A DNA stretch of 64,000 nt, from positions 350,070-414,069 of the forward strand of contig NZ_LMMJ01000009.1 in the NCBI RefSeq assembly GCF_001422205.1. The letters are read 5' to 3'. Positions 52,505-58,842 of this stretch are shown here, one piece after another. The notes below the pieces were generated by a model. It was not told where the DNA came from. It searched no databases and was given only the letters and a program-made list of their open reading frames with translations. How positions within the stretch are numbered: position 1 is the first letter of the stretch; every line of letters begins with the position of its first letter. This DNA is from Curtobacterium sp. Leaf261 (GTDB lineage: Bacteria; Actinomycetota; Actinomycetes; Actinomycetales; Microbacteriaceae). The translations under genes were made by a program, and so were the position numbers.

Positions 52505-53101
52505 CTGGGTCTTGGCGTTGGCGAAGCGCGCCGCGACGTTCTCCCAGTCGACGATGTTCCAGACGGCCTTGACGTAGTCCGCCTTGACGTTCAGGTAGTC
52601 GAGGTAGAAGGCGTGCTCCCACATGTCGAGCATGAAGATCGGGACGAGCCCGAACGGGATGTTGCCCTGCTGGTCGAACAGCTGGAACGTGGTGAGCTTC
52701 TGCCCGACGACGTCCCATGCGAGCACGGACCAACCGGAGCCCTGGATGCCGTTCGCGACGGCGGCGAACTGCGCCTGGAACTTCTCGAAGGAGCCGAAGA
52801 ACTCGTCGATCGCCGCCGCGAGCTCGCCCTCGGGGACCTTGGTGTCCGGGCCGAGGTTGGTCCAGAAGATCGAGTGGTTGACGTGTCCACCGAGGTGGAA
52901 CGCCAGGTCCTTCTCGAGCTTGTTGATGGCACCGAAGTTGCCGGACTCACGAGCCTCGCCGAGCTGCTGGAGCGCGGTGTTCGCACCGGTCACGTAGGCC
53001 TGGTGGTGCTTGTCGTGGTGCAGCTGCATGATCTTGCCGCTGATGTGCGGCTCGAGTGCGGCGTAGTCGTACGGCAGTTCCGGCAGGGTGTACTCAGCCA
53101 T
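52487..53101 (-). CDS. sodA: Superoxide dismutase (Mn/Fe)
   Basis: 204 residues. Metal ligands: His in LEPHISGKIMQLHHDKHHQA (two), and DMWEHAFYLDY (Asp and His). GNIPFGLVPIFMLD is near the metal-specificity region. Cytoplasmic enzyme removing superoxide. ATG with AAAGGA 6 nt upstream. Neighbour of a flavin reductase whose promoter looks SoxR-like, a shared oxidative-stress theme. Confidence 0.95.
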   Translation of the reverse strand: MAEYTLPELPYDYAALEPHISGKIMQLHHDKHHQAYVTGANTALQQLGEARESGNFGAINKLEKDLAFHLGGHVNHSIFWTNLGPDTKVPEGELAAAIDEFFGSFEKFQAQFAAVANGIQGSGWSVLAWDVVGQKLTTFQLFDQQGNIPFGLVPIFMLDMWEHAFYLDYLNVKADYVKAVWNIVDWENVAARFANAKTQSFVTL

Positions 53102-53147
53102 CGGGTGTCCTTTCGTTGGGGTTGACGGGTGTGGTCCTCGACGGGCG

Positions 53148-53678
53148 CTATGCGAGTCGGGAACGATCGGTGAGGGAGTGGAATTCCCGGTTGTGGTAGA
53201 CGAGGGGCTCCCCCTCGTCGAGGCCGACGACGATGTCGAGGACCTCTGCGACGACGACGGTCGAGCTGCCGATCGGCGTCGTGGACAGCGGACGGGCACG
53301 GAGCGCAGCGGCGGCGGACGGCAGGTACCAGTCCCCCGACGGCAGTCGGTCCCAGACTCCGGGCTCGTCGGTCGACGGGCTCCCGGTCGAGGCGAACCGC
53401 CGTGCCAGCGCCACCCCGCCGGTCCGCATGAGGTGCACGACGAAGACCGGGGCGCCGAGGATCGCGCCCGCCGATCCGGAGTTCGTGGACAGTGAGAACA
53501 CGAGCACCGGCGGGTCGACCGCGACGGACGCCACGCTCGACGCCGTCAGGCCGGTCGGTCCGTCCTCGGTGTCGGCCGTGATCACCGCGACCCCGGCGGG
53601 ATGTCCGCGGAACGCCGACTTGTAGGCGTCGGCGAGGTCGCGGGGATCGCCCGGTGTCGGGAGGGGGGCGTCGGGCAT
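53148..53678 (-). CDS. Flavin reductase family protein
   Basis: 176 residues, FMN-binding split barrel of the flavin-reductase/HpaC type: FRGHPAGVAVITADTEDG, GLTASSVASVAVDPPVLVF and a C-terminal PLVYHNREFHSL. Supplies reduced flavin or reduces flavins with NAD(P)H. ATG at 53678 preceded by a 48-nt leader from a promoter with a 19-bp spacer and a palindrome (53733-53763). Possibly cotranscribed with sodA (46 nt apart), although sodA has its own ribosome site. Confidence 0.85.
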   Translation of the reverse strand: MPDAPLPTPGDPRDLADAYKSAFRGHPAGVAVITADTEDGPTGLTASSVASVAVDPPVLVFSLSTNSGSAGAILGAPVFVVHLMRTGGVALARRFASTGSPSTDEPGVWDRLPSGDWYLPSAAAALRARPLSTTPIGSSTVVVAEVLDIVVGLDEGEPLVYHNREFHSLTDRSRLA

Positions 53679-53732
53679 CGTTCTGGACTCGTCCTCTGCT
53701 GGCTTGGGGTGGCCCGATCCGGACCACGTCCC

Positions 53733-53763
53733 AACGTAGGACTTCAACCTAGGTTGAGGTCAA
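53733..53763 (-). promoter_or_regulatory. MerR-family-type promoter with SoxR-like box
   Basis: On the minus strand: -35 TTGACC (53763-53758), 19-nt spacer, -10 TACGTT (53738-53733). Within the spacer lies the perfect palindrome TCAACCTAGGTTGA, extended with one mismatch to 22 bp (53740-53761). A 19-bp spacer holding a dyad is the hallmark of SoxR/MerR activation; the flanks CCTCAA and TTGA(A/G)G match the known SoxR box. Confidence 0.6.
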
Positions 53764-53841
53764 CGATTCACAGGTTCGGGGTGTCGCCGAGCGACACGCA
53801 CCCACTGTGCAGGAGACGGACGGGAGGCGCGGGGCGGGCGT

Positions 53842-53860
53842 GCACCGTCCCTCCAGTCCG
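53842..53860. repeat. Family-A repeat after the MFS gene
   Basis: GCACCGTCCCTCCAGTCC with a degraded left arm before it (about 53816-53832), 25 nt beyond the MFS stop. Confidence 0.6.
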
Positions 53861-53884
53861 GTGGGTGGCTGAGACCGGCCGGCG

Positions 53885-55414
53885 TCAGCGCTCGACACTG
53901 CGGAGCGAGAACCACGCGCCGACGGCGGCGAGCACCATCAGCACCGCGGCGACGCCGGAGGTCACCGTCACCCCCGAGTCGAACGCGGCGCGTGCCGAGT
54001 CGAGGAGCGCCGCACCCGCCGTACCACCGAGGTCCGCCGCAGCCGACACCGCACCGCCGAGGGTCTGCTCGGCTGCCGCGTGCGAGCCGGACGGCAGTCC
54101 GTCCGGCACCACGACGTGCGCGCGGTACGCCAGGCTCAGGACCGTCCCGAGCACCGCCGTGCCGAGCACCGCGCCGATCTCGTAGGCGGTCTCCGAGATG
54201 GCCGAGGCAGCCCCGGACTTCGCGGCGGGCACCGTCGAGACGATGAGGTCGTTCGTCACGGTCTCGGACGCGCCGATCCCGATCCCGAGCATCACGAACG
54301 CGATCGCGAGTGCCGCGATGGAGGCCCCGTGCCCGAGCACCGCGACCATCGTGTACGCCACGGCGGAGAACAGCAGCGCGACGCCGACGACCCATCGCGG
54401 AGCCACCCGCGCCACGATCGGCACGACGACGAGCCCGGCGACGATCGAGAGCACGGTGCCGGGCAGCAGCACGAGCCCGGCCGCGAACGGGTCGAGGCCG
54501 GCGACGAGCTGCAGGTGCTGCGAGATGAAGAACAGGAACCCGGTCAGGGAGAACATCGCGGTCATGTTCATCACGACACTCCCGCTGAACGGGACACTCC
54601 GGAACAACCGGACGTCGAGCATCGGGGTCCGCGCGCGGAGCTGCCGACGCACGAACGCGATCCCGCACACCACGCCGACCGCGACGGCGGCGATCGCCGC
54701 GCCGCGCTCGTCCGGGTGGACCATCGACTTGATCGCCCAGGCGGTCGGGGCGAGTGCCCCGAGCGACAGGAACATGCTGATGACGTCGACGGGTCCGGGG
54801 TGCGGGTCGCGGGACTCCGGCACGAGCAGGGGCGCCGCCACGAGCAGGAGCACGAGGATCGGCACGGCGAGCAGGAACACGCTGCCCCAGTGGAAGTGGG
54901 CGAGGAGCACACCGCCGACGAGCGGGCCGATCGCACCTCCGGCGGAGAACGTGCACGACCACACGGCGAGGGCGATCCGCCGTTCGGTCCGGTCCTCGAA
55001 GACGTTCCGGATGAGCGACAGCGTCGACGGCATGAGCATCGCGCCGAAGAGCCCCATCGCCACCCGGGCGGCGACGAGCATCCACGAGTCGGTGGCGAAC
55101 GCCGCCGCGGCGGAGAACGCCGCGAAGCCGGTCGCGCCGATGAAGAGCATCCGGCGGCGGCCGAACCGGTCGCCGAGGCTCCCCATCACGACGAGGAGCC
55201 CGGCGAGCACGAGCGGGTAGGCGTCGACCATCCAGAGCAGCGTCGTCGCGCTCGGGTCGAGGTCGCGGGAGATCGCCGGCAGGGCGAAGCTCAGCACGGT
55301 GTTGTCGACGGCGATGAGCAGCACGGGCAGCATCAGGACCGCGAGCGCGGCGAAGCGTCGTGCTCGGGTGGTGGTGGCGGCGCGCGGGCGCGGAGGGGCG
55401 AGGAGCGTGGACAT
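53885..55414 (-). CDS. MFS drug-resistance exporter, DHA2 (14-TM) type
   Basis: 509 residues, fourteen predicted membrane segments. Motif A as GSLGDRFGRRRML between TM2 and TM3; AVDNTVLSFALPAI in TM1 (motif D1 type) and the motif C-like GGAIGPLVGGVLL in TM5 mark antiporters of the DHA2 group. Exports cationic or lipophilic compounds; substrate unknown. Divergent tetR gene and a palindrome in its promoter indicate repression by that TetR. Confidence 0.88.
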   Translation of the reverse strand: MSTLLAPPRPRAATTTRARRFAALAVLMLPVLLIAVDNTVLSFALPAISRDLDPSATTLLWMVDAYPLVLAGLLVVMGSLGDRFGRRRMLFIGATGFAAFSAAAAFATDSWMLVAARVAMGLFGAMLMPSTLSLIRNVFEDRTERRIALAVWSCTFSAGGAIGPLVGGVLLAHFHWGSVFLLAVPILVLLLVAAPLLVPESRDPHPGPVDVISMFLSLGALAPTAWAIKSMVHPDERGAAIAAVAVGVVCGIAFVRRQLRARTPMLDVRLFRSVPFSGSVVMNMTAMFSLTGFLFFISQHLQLVAGLDPFAAGLVLLPGTVLSIVAGLVVVPIVARVAPRWVVGVALLFSAVAYTMVAVLGHGASIAALAIAFVMLGIGIGASETVTNDLIVSTVPAAKSGAASAISETAYEIGAVLGTAVLGTVLSLAYRAHVVVPDGLPSGSHAAAEQTLGGAVSAAADLGGTAGAALLDSARAAFDSGVTVTSGVAAVLMVLAAVGAWFSLRSVER

Positions 55415-55490
55415 GGCGGTGCTTCCGGGTGGAACGGTGGTGCTGCGCAGGCGGCGGGGTGATCACGTCGCGGCGAGATGAACAGGATCT

Positions 55491-55516
55491 ACTGTACCGT
55501 CTGGACGGTTGTGCGG
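55491..55516 (-). promoter_or_regulatory. MFS promoter with TetR-type operator
   Basis: Minus strand: -35 TTGCCG, 17 nt, -10 TACAGT (55496-55491). The spacer contains the inverted repeat ACCGTC-TG-GACGGT (55496-55509), a probable operator for the divergent TetR. Confidence 0.6.
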
Positions 55517-55589
55517 CAAATCGTCACCAGGCCAGTGGAGCGGAGGGTGCCTAGCACTCCGCTCCCCCGGCGCTCACTACGATTGCGGC

Positions 55590-56153
55590 ATGGCCAGTGC
55601 GCGCGACCGGATCCTCGACAGCTTCGTCGGCATCGTCTGCGAGGACGGCGAGCGCGTCGCCACGCTCGACGCCGTGGCCGCCAGGGCGGGCGTGTCCAAG
55701 GGCGGGCTCCTGTACCACTTCGGCTCGAAGGCAGCGCTCGTCACGGGCCTCTGCGAACGCCTGTCCGACCTCGCCGGCATCGACGTCGAACGCATGCGCG
55801 AGGCCGAGGAGGGTCCCGCCCGGTACTTCGTCCGCGGCAGCCAGTACATCGGGAGCGAACTCGACCTCGCACTCCTGGCGTCGGCGCGGCTCCAGCAGGC
55901 CGGGTACGAGGAGGCCAAGCGCACCCTCGACGAGACCGAGGACGCATGGCTCGAGACCCTGGTCGACGCCCTCGGCGACGTGCCGACCGCGCAGGCGATC
56001 AAGCTCATGGGTGACGGGCTGTACCACGCCGCCGCACTCGGCATCGCGGCGGGCGGGGATCCGGATGCGGCGGCAGGACGGCCCGAGGGTGTCGACATGG
56101 TGGCCCTGCTCGAGGTCGTCGACCGCGTCGTGGACGCCCGACCAACGGCCTGA
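55590..56153 (+). CDS. TetR/AcrR family transcriptional regulator
   Basis: 187 residues. HTH ATLDAVAARAGVSKGGLLYHF near residues 24-44, followed by GSKAALVTGLC; the ligand domain is Ala/Leu-rich. ATG predicted leaderless (TACGAT 55578-55583, then 6 nt). Divergent from the MFS exporter, its likely target. Confidence 0.88.
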   Translation: MASARDRILDSFVGIVCEDGERVATLDAVAARAGVSKGGLLYHFGSKAALVTGLCERLSDLAGIDVERMREAEEGPARYFVRGSQYIGSELDLALLASARLQQAGYEEAKRTLDETEDAWLETLVDALGDVPTAQAIKLMGDGLYHAAALGIAAGGDPDAAAGRPEGVDMVALLEVVDRVVDARPTA

Positions 56154-56253
56154 GGTCAGGGGCCCGTCGGGCACCCCGCGGCACGTGACGTCCGACGTCC
56201 GCACCTCGGGATAGACTTGAGGTCAACACCCGCTCAGCACCGGAGGTATCACC

Positions 56254-56427
56254 GTGGGCCGCGTCATCGCAGCAGTTTTCTCGATCGCACTGCTCGTCGT
56301 TGCGATCTACCTCTTCGCCGTGGCGTTCCAGGCCGCTGCCGGTCTCCAGGCGTGGGTGTTCTTCGGCGGGATCGTGCTCATGTGCCTCTCGTTCGCACTG
56401 CCGATCCACGTGTTCTCCAAGCGTTAG
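56254..56427 (+). CDS. Small two-helix membrane protein
   Basis: 57 residues: two hydrophobic segments (about 4-22 and 29-48) and a short basic end FSKR. Too short for most gene lists but has GGAGG 7 nt before the GTG, TAGACT as -10 about 36 nt upstream, and a perfect terminator 10 nt after the stop. No family recognised. Confidence 0.6.
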   Translation: MGRVIAAVFSIALLVVAIYLFAVAFQAAAGLQAWVFFGGIVLMCLSFALPIHVFSKR

Positions 56428-56436
56428 GCGCACGGC

Positions 56437-56471
56437 GAACGGCCCCGCACCCTCGTGGTGCGGGGCCGTTC
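56437..56471 (+). terminator. Terminator of the small membrane protein gene
   Basis: GAACGGCCCCGCACC/GGTGCGGGGCCGTTC, perfect 15-bp stem, 5-nt loop. Confidence 0.8.
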
Positions 56472-56508
56472 GTCGTTCGCGCTTGCGCCGTGCGCCGTTC
56501 GCGCCGAG

Positions 56509-56565
56509 GTGTTCTGAACACGGGTGTCCGGGCCGAACACGCGGATGCGCGTGTTCGGGCCGGAC
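56509..56565. repeat. Family-B repeat unit near ribH
   Basis: GTGTTCTGAACAC (56509-56521), 4 nt, then hairpin arms GTCCGGGCCGAACAC and GTGTTCGGGCCGGAC (56526-56565; one mismatch), followed by a GGGTGTTC half-site. Same layout as the units at 38156 and 38276. Confidence 0.85.
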
Positions 56566-56621
56566 GAGGGTGTTCAGAGCGGTCGCCTCGTGGGGGTCGG
56601 GCGCGGGCGCGCAGGCGCGCG

Positions 56622-57113
56622 TCAGGCCGGACTGGAGGGACGGTGCCGGAGGGCGCGCAGGGTGACGGCCGTCGAGATGGCCGCGTGGGCAGCCTCGGCG
56701 CCCTTGTCCTCCTTCGACCCGGGGAGCCCCGCGCGGTCGATCCCCTGCTGCTCGTCGTCGAGGGTCAGGACCCCGAACCCGACGGGCTTGCCGGTGTCGA
56801 GTGCGACGCGGGTCAACCCCGAGGTCGCCGCGTCGGACACGAACTCGAAGTGCGGCGTCCCGCCGCGGATGATCACGCCGAGGGCCACCGCGGCGTCGAA
56901 CCCGGACTCCAGTGCCGCCTTGGCGATGACCGGCAGCTCGAAGCTCCCCGGTGCGGGCAGCACCTCGGCCTCGGCCCCGAGGCGGGCCACCTCACGGAGG
57001 GCGCCCTGCAGCAGACCGTCCGCGATCGTGTCGTGCCACTGCCCGGCGACGATGGCCACACGGACCCCGCTGCCGTCGACGAGGTCGCGGTCCGCCGCGC
57101 CTGCTCCGCTCAT
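56622..57113 (-). CDS. ribH: 6,7-dimethyl-8-ribityllumazine synthase
   Basis: 163 residues. Substrate-binding segments PGSFELPVIAKAAL, ALGVIIRGGTPHFEFV (catalytic His) and GFGVLTLDDEQQ are canonical. Joins the ribityl-pyrimidine and dihydroxybutanone phosphate, forming large shells. The last nine residues (ending RHRPSSPA) are coded by a family-A repeat arm. ATG overlaps the ribB stop (ATGA). Confidence 0.93.
   Translation of the reverse strand: MSGAGAADRDLVDGSGVRVAIVAGQWHDTIADGLLQGALREVARLGAEAEVLPAPGSFELPVIAKAALESGFDAAVALGVIIRGGTPHFEFVSDAATSGLTRVALDTGKPVGFGVLTLDDEQQGIDRAGLPGSKEDKGAEAAHAAISTAVTLRALRHRPSSPA
56629..56647. repeat. Family-A repeat arm inside the ribH 3' end
   Basis: GGACTGGAGGGACGGTGCC read on the plus strand; on the coding strand it supplies the last codons before the ribH stop. 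Confidence 0.65.
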
Positions 57114-57859
57114 GCCTGTTCTCCCTCTGTGCCGGTCGTCGGCACCGCTGTCGCTGTCGGTTCCTCGGTCGTTGCTGCTGGTCGAGCGGCCGCCACGTCG
57201 CGCTCGTCGAGCCACACGGCGAGCGCCGCGATGGTGATGACGGGCACGGACTCGTGCGCGCCGAGCTCCAGGAGTCGCGGGAGGCGCATCATCTCGCCGT
57301 CGTCGTCGACGATCTCGCAGATGGCCGCCGCCGGCCGGAGCCCCGCGGCGGTGACGAGGTCGATCGACGCCTCGGTGTGCCCCGGCCGCTCGCGGACCCC
57401 GCCCGGCCGGGCACGGAGCGGGACGACGTGGCCCGGTCGGTGCAGGTCGTCGCGCACCGAGCCCGGGTCGGCGAGCACCCGGAGGGTCCGCGCGCGGTCG
57501 TGGGCGCTGATGCCCGTCGTGACACCGATGGCCGCGTCGACCGTGACGGTGTAGGCGGTGCCCCGGACGTCCTCGTTGTGGCTGACCATCGGGGGCAGGT
57601 CGAGACGATCCGCGATCTCGGCGCTCACCGGCGCGCAGATGAACCCCGACGAGTGCGCGACGGTCCACGCGATCCACTCCGGACTCGCGAGCTCGGCGGC
57701 GAGCACGACGTCGCCCTCGTTCTCGCGGGACTCGTCGTCCGCGACGATGACCGGGCGCCCGGCGGCGATCGCCGCGAGGGCGTCCCCGATGGTGGACAGT
57801 CCCGGAGTCGCCGGCGCGGTGGTGACCGTCCGGTCGACAGGAGCGGCGTCGGCGACCAT
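57110..57859 (-). CDS. ribB: 3,4-dihydroxy-2-butanone-4-phosphate synthase
   Basis: 249 residues: complete DHBP synthase with VIVADDESRENEGDVVLAAE, SSGFICAP, the GTTGISAHDRART-like loop, RPGHTEASIDL and ICEIVDDDGEMMR. Unlike the two-domain RibBA common in actinobacteria, no GTP cyclohydrolase II domain follows, only a 30-residue disordered tail. It begins at an ATG sharing one base with the ribE stop (TGATG). Confidence 0.9.
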   Translation of the reverse strand: MVADAAPVDRTVTTAPATPGLSTIGDALAAIAAGRPVIVADDESRENEGDVVLAAELASPEWIAWTVAHSSGFICAPVSAEIADRLDLPPMVSHNEDVRGTAYTVTVDAAIGVTTGISAHDRARTLRVLADPGSVRDDLHRPGHVVPLRARPGGVRERPGHTEASIDLVTAAGLRPAAAICEIVDDDGEMMRLPRLLELGAHESVPVITIAALAVWLDERDVAAARPAATTEEPTATAVPTTGTEGEQA

Positions 57860-58575
57860 CACCGTCCCTCCAGTCCGGCCTCGTCGGCGACGGCACCCGC
57901 TCCGGGCGCGGTGACCGACGCTGACGCGGCGACCGACGCGGACGCGGCGACCGACGCGGACGCGGCGTCGAGCCGGAGCATCCGCCGGACGTGCCGAGCG
58001 AGGACGTCGGTCTCCACGTTGACGGCGTCTCCGGGGACGAGCGCGCCGAGGGTCGTGGCGGCCAGGGTCTCCGGGATGAGCGAGACCTCGAACCAGGCGG
58101 TGGCCGCGTCGACGGTCTCGTCCGACACCGCGCTCACGGTCAGACTCACCCCCGACAGCGCGACCGAGCCCTTGTCGACGACGAGCGGGCTGAGGGCCGG
58201 CGTCAGGGCGAACCGGACCCGGCGCCAGCCGTCGCCGTCCTCGGTGGAGAGGACCGTCGCGGTCCCGTCGACGTGCCCCTGGACGATGTGGCCGCCGAGC
58301 CGGTCGCCGACCCGGGCCGCGCGCTCGAGGTTCACCGTGTCGTCCACACGCAGCGCACCGTGCACGCTCATGTCGAGCGTCTGACGCATCACGAACGCGG
58401 TGAACGACTCCTCGTCGTGCTCCACCACCGTGAGACAGACCCCGCTCACCGAGATCGAGTCGCCGTGCTGCACGCCGTCGACCGCGAGGGGGCCGTGCAC
58501 GGTGAGGGCGATGGAGTCGCCACGGTCGTCGATGCGGTCGACGCGGCCGAGTTCCTCGATGATGCCGGTGAACAC
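57859..58575 (-). CDS. ribE: Riboflavin synthase alpha chain
   Basis: 238 residues with the typical internal repeat: VFTGIIEELGRV at the start, SGVCLTVVEHD with GHIVQGHVDG in the first barrel, SGVSLTVSAV in the second. Dismutates two lumazines to riboflavin. The tail is a Ala/Ser/Val repeat (ASASVAASASV) followed by GLEGR, coded by a family-A repeat arm. GTG start; preceded by the FMN riboswitch. Confidence 0.92.
   Translation of the reverse strand: MFTGIIEELGRVDRIDDRGDSIALTVHGPLAVDGVQHGDSISVSGVCLTVVEHDEESFTAFVMRQTLDMSVHGALRVDDTVNLERAARVGDRLGGHIVQGHVDGTATVLSTEDGDGWRRVRFALTPALSPLVVDKGSVALSGVSLTVSAVSDETVDAATAWFEVSLIPETLAATTLGALVPGDAVNVETDVLARHVRRMLRLDAASASVAASASVAASASVTAPGAGAVADEAGLEGR
57861..57878. 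repeat. Family-A repeat arm at the ribE stop codon
   Basis: ACCGTCCCTCCAGTCCGG on the plus strand; on the minus strand it codes for the last residues GLEGR and the stop of ribE, directly at the ribE-ribB junction. Confidence 0.65.
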
Positions 58576-58652
58576 TGGAGTCCTGTCTCTGATGGACTCC
58601 GGGGCGCGACGACGACAGCCGCGCAGACGGGACGACGGATCGTTCCCGCCCA

Positions 58653-58781
58653 GCGCGCCTCCCATCCGGACTCTCACCGTCGGTCCCGGAGTTCCGCCGG
58701 GTCAACCACGTCCGGACCGAGGCCCGCACGCAGCTCGTGGACTGTCACCACCGGTTCGGAATCCCACCGACCCCGGAGCGC
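58653..58781 (-). promoter_or_regulatory. FMN riboswitch (RFN element)
   Basis: Minus-strand leader before ribE with conserved RFN parts in order: CTCCGGGGTCGGTGGGATTC, CCGGTGGTGACAGTCC, GACCCGG-CGGAACTCCGGGA, CGACGGTGAGAGTCCGGATG and GGGAGGCGCG. Binds FMN and lowers expression of ribE-ribB-ribH. Confidence 0.92.
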
Positions 58782-58842
58782 TTTGCGTGCCGCCGACATT
58801 ACCCCACGACGCTCGACCCGAGCCCGGCGGTGTCGCGGACCG

